Positions 5,928-5,944 of a stretch of DNA of 5,944 nucleotides are shown piece by piece (position 1 is the stretch's first letter; the number at the start of each line of letters is the position of its first letter). Where the stretch lies: assembly GCA_023459675.1 (NCBI GenBank), contig JAEWTC010000188.1:1-5944 (forward strand), read 5' to 3'. Position numbers and translations under genes: made by a program. The DNA comes from Bacillota bacterium (GTDB lineage Bacteria; Bacillota; Clostridia; Christensenellales; Aristaeellaceae). The notes beneath the pieces were generated by a model. That model searched no databases, was not told where the DNA came from, and saw only the letters and a list, made by a program, of their open reading frames with translations.

Positions 5928-5944
5928 CGATAGTCAAAGTAGTG

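Noticed and set aside
5903..5937. Promoter made of TTGACT (5937-5932) and TATGAT (5908-5903)
   Set aside because: The hexamers match consensus fairly well but are 23 nt apart, too long for a sigma-70-type promoter. The -10 match is produced by the ATG repeats of the leader frame.
5643..5944. SAM-I (S-box), SAM-II or T-box riboswitch upstream of metA
   Set aside because: I looked for the S-box core (AGAG-GGAGGGACTGGCCC-type helix with GATGAAACC) and the T-box AGGGTGGNACCGCG element on the minus strand and found neither. The visible leader is only about 125 nt before the terminator, so an element starting beyond the window edge is not excluded.
1..5944. CRISPR arrays, insertion sequences, tRNA or rRNA genes
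   Set aside because: No spaced repeats, transposase motifs, terminal inverted repeats or tRNA T-loop/CCA patterns were seen. The window is a compact housekeeping operon.

Overview
The window reads as a methionine-biosynthesis operon, with every gene on the minus strand (transcription runs from high to low coordinates). The DNA is GC-rich with strongly GC-biased third codon positions. The Shine-Dalgarno sites are strong (AGGAGG, AAGGAG, GGGAGG). MetA carries Glu111, and there are two M42 aminopeptidases in tandem. Together these suggest a GC-rich member of the Bacillota (Clostridia-like). This assignment is an inference from style and gene content, since no rRNA or marker gene is present.

Layout in order of transcription: (i) 5944-5790, a leader region. 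It holds a well-initiated 20-codon reading frame with Met at codons 1, 3, 4, 5 and 7, followed by a strong intrinsic terminator. (ii) 5789-5643, a GC-rich spacer with a possible -10 box and the metA ribosome binding site. (iii) metA (5642-4710), homoserine O-acyltransferase, predicted to use acetyl-CoA. (iv) metF (4708-3842), 5,10-methylenetetrahydrofolate reductase. (v) metH (3838-1409), cobalamin-dependent methionine synthase without the C-terminal reactivation domain. (vi) a complete M42 metallo-aminopeptidase (1364-306). (vii) the first 105 codons of a second M42 peptidase, cut by the window edge (315-1).

How the genes work together: MetA activates homoserine. A sulfhydrylase encoded elsewhere would turn the product into homocysteine. 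MetF supplies 5-methyl-THF and MetH transfers its methyl group through cobalamin to homocysteine, giving methionine. metA, metF and metH are packed with 1- and 3-nt gaps, and each Shine-Dalgarno site lies inside the last codons of the gene before it. The peptidases follow after 44 nt and may recycle amino acids from peptides.

The most notable signal is upstream of metA. I see no S-box (SAM-I) or T-box signature. Instead there is a Met-codon-rich mini-ORF with an ideal Shine-Dalgarno site, its stop codon 29 nt before a terminator. Two leader segments (5872-5866 and 5856-5850) are each complementary over 7 bp, counting one G-U pair each, to the two ends of the terminator hairpin. That arrangement fits ribosome-mediated attenuation by methionine codons, a control mode I do not know to be established for methionine genes. 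The window ends 31 nt before the leader ATG, so the leader promoter and any longer version of this frame are out of view.
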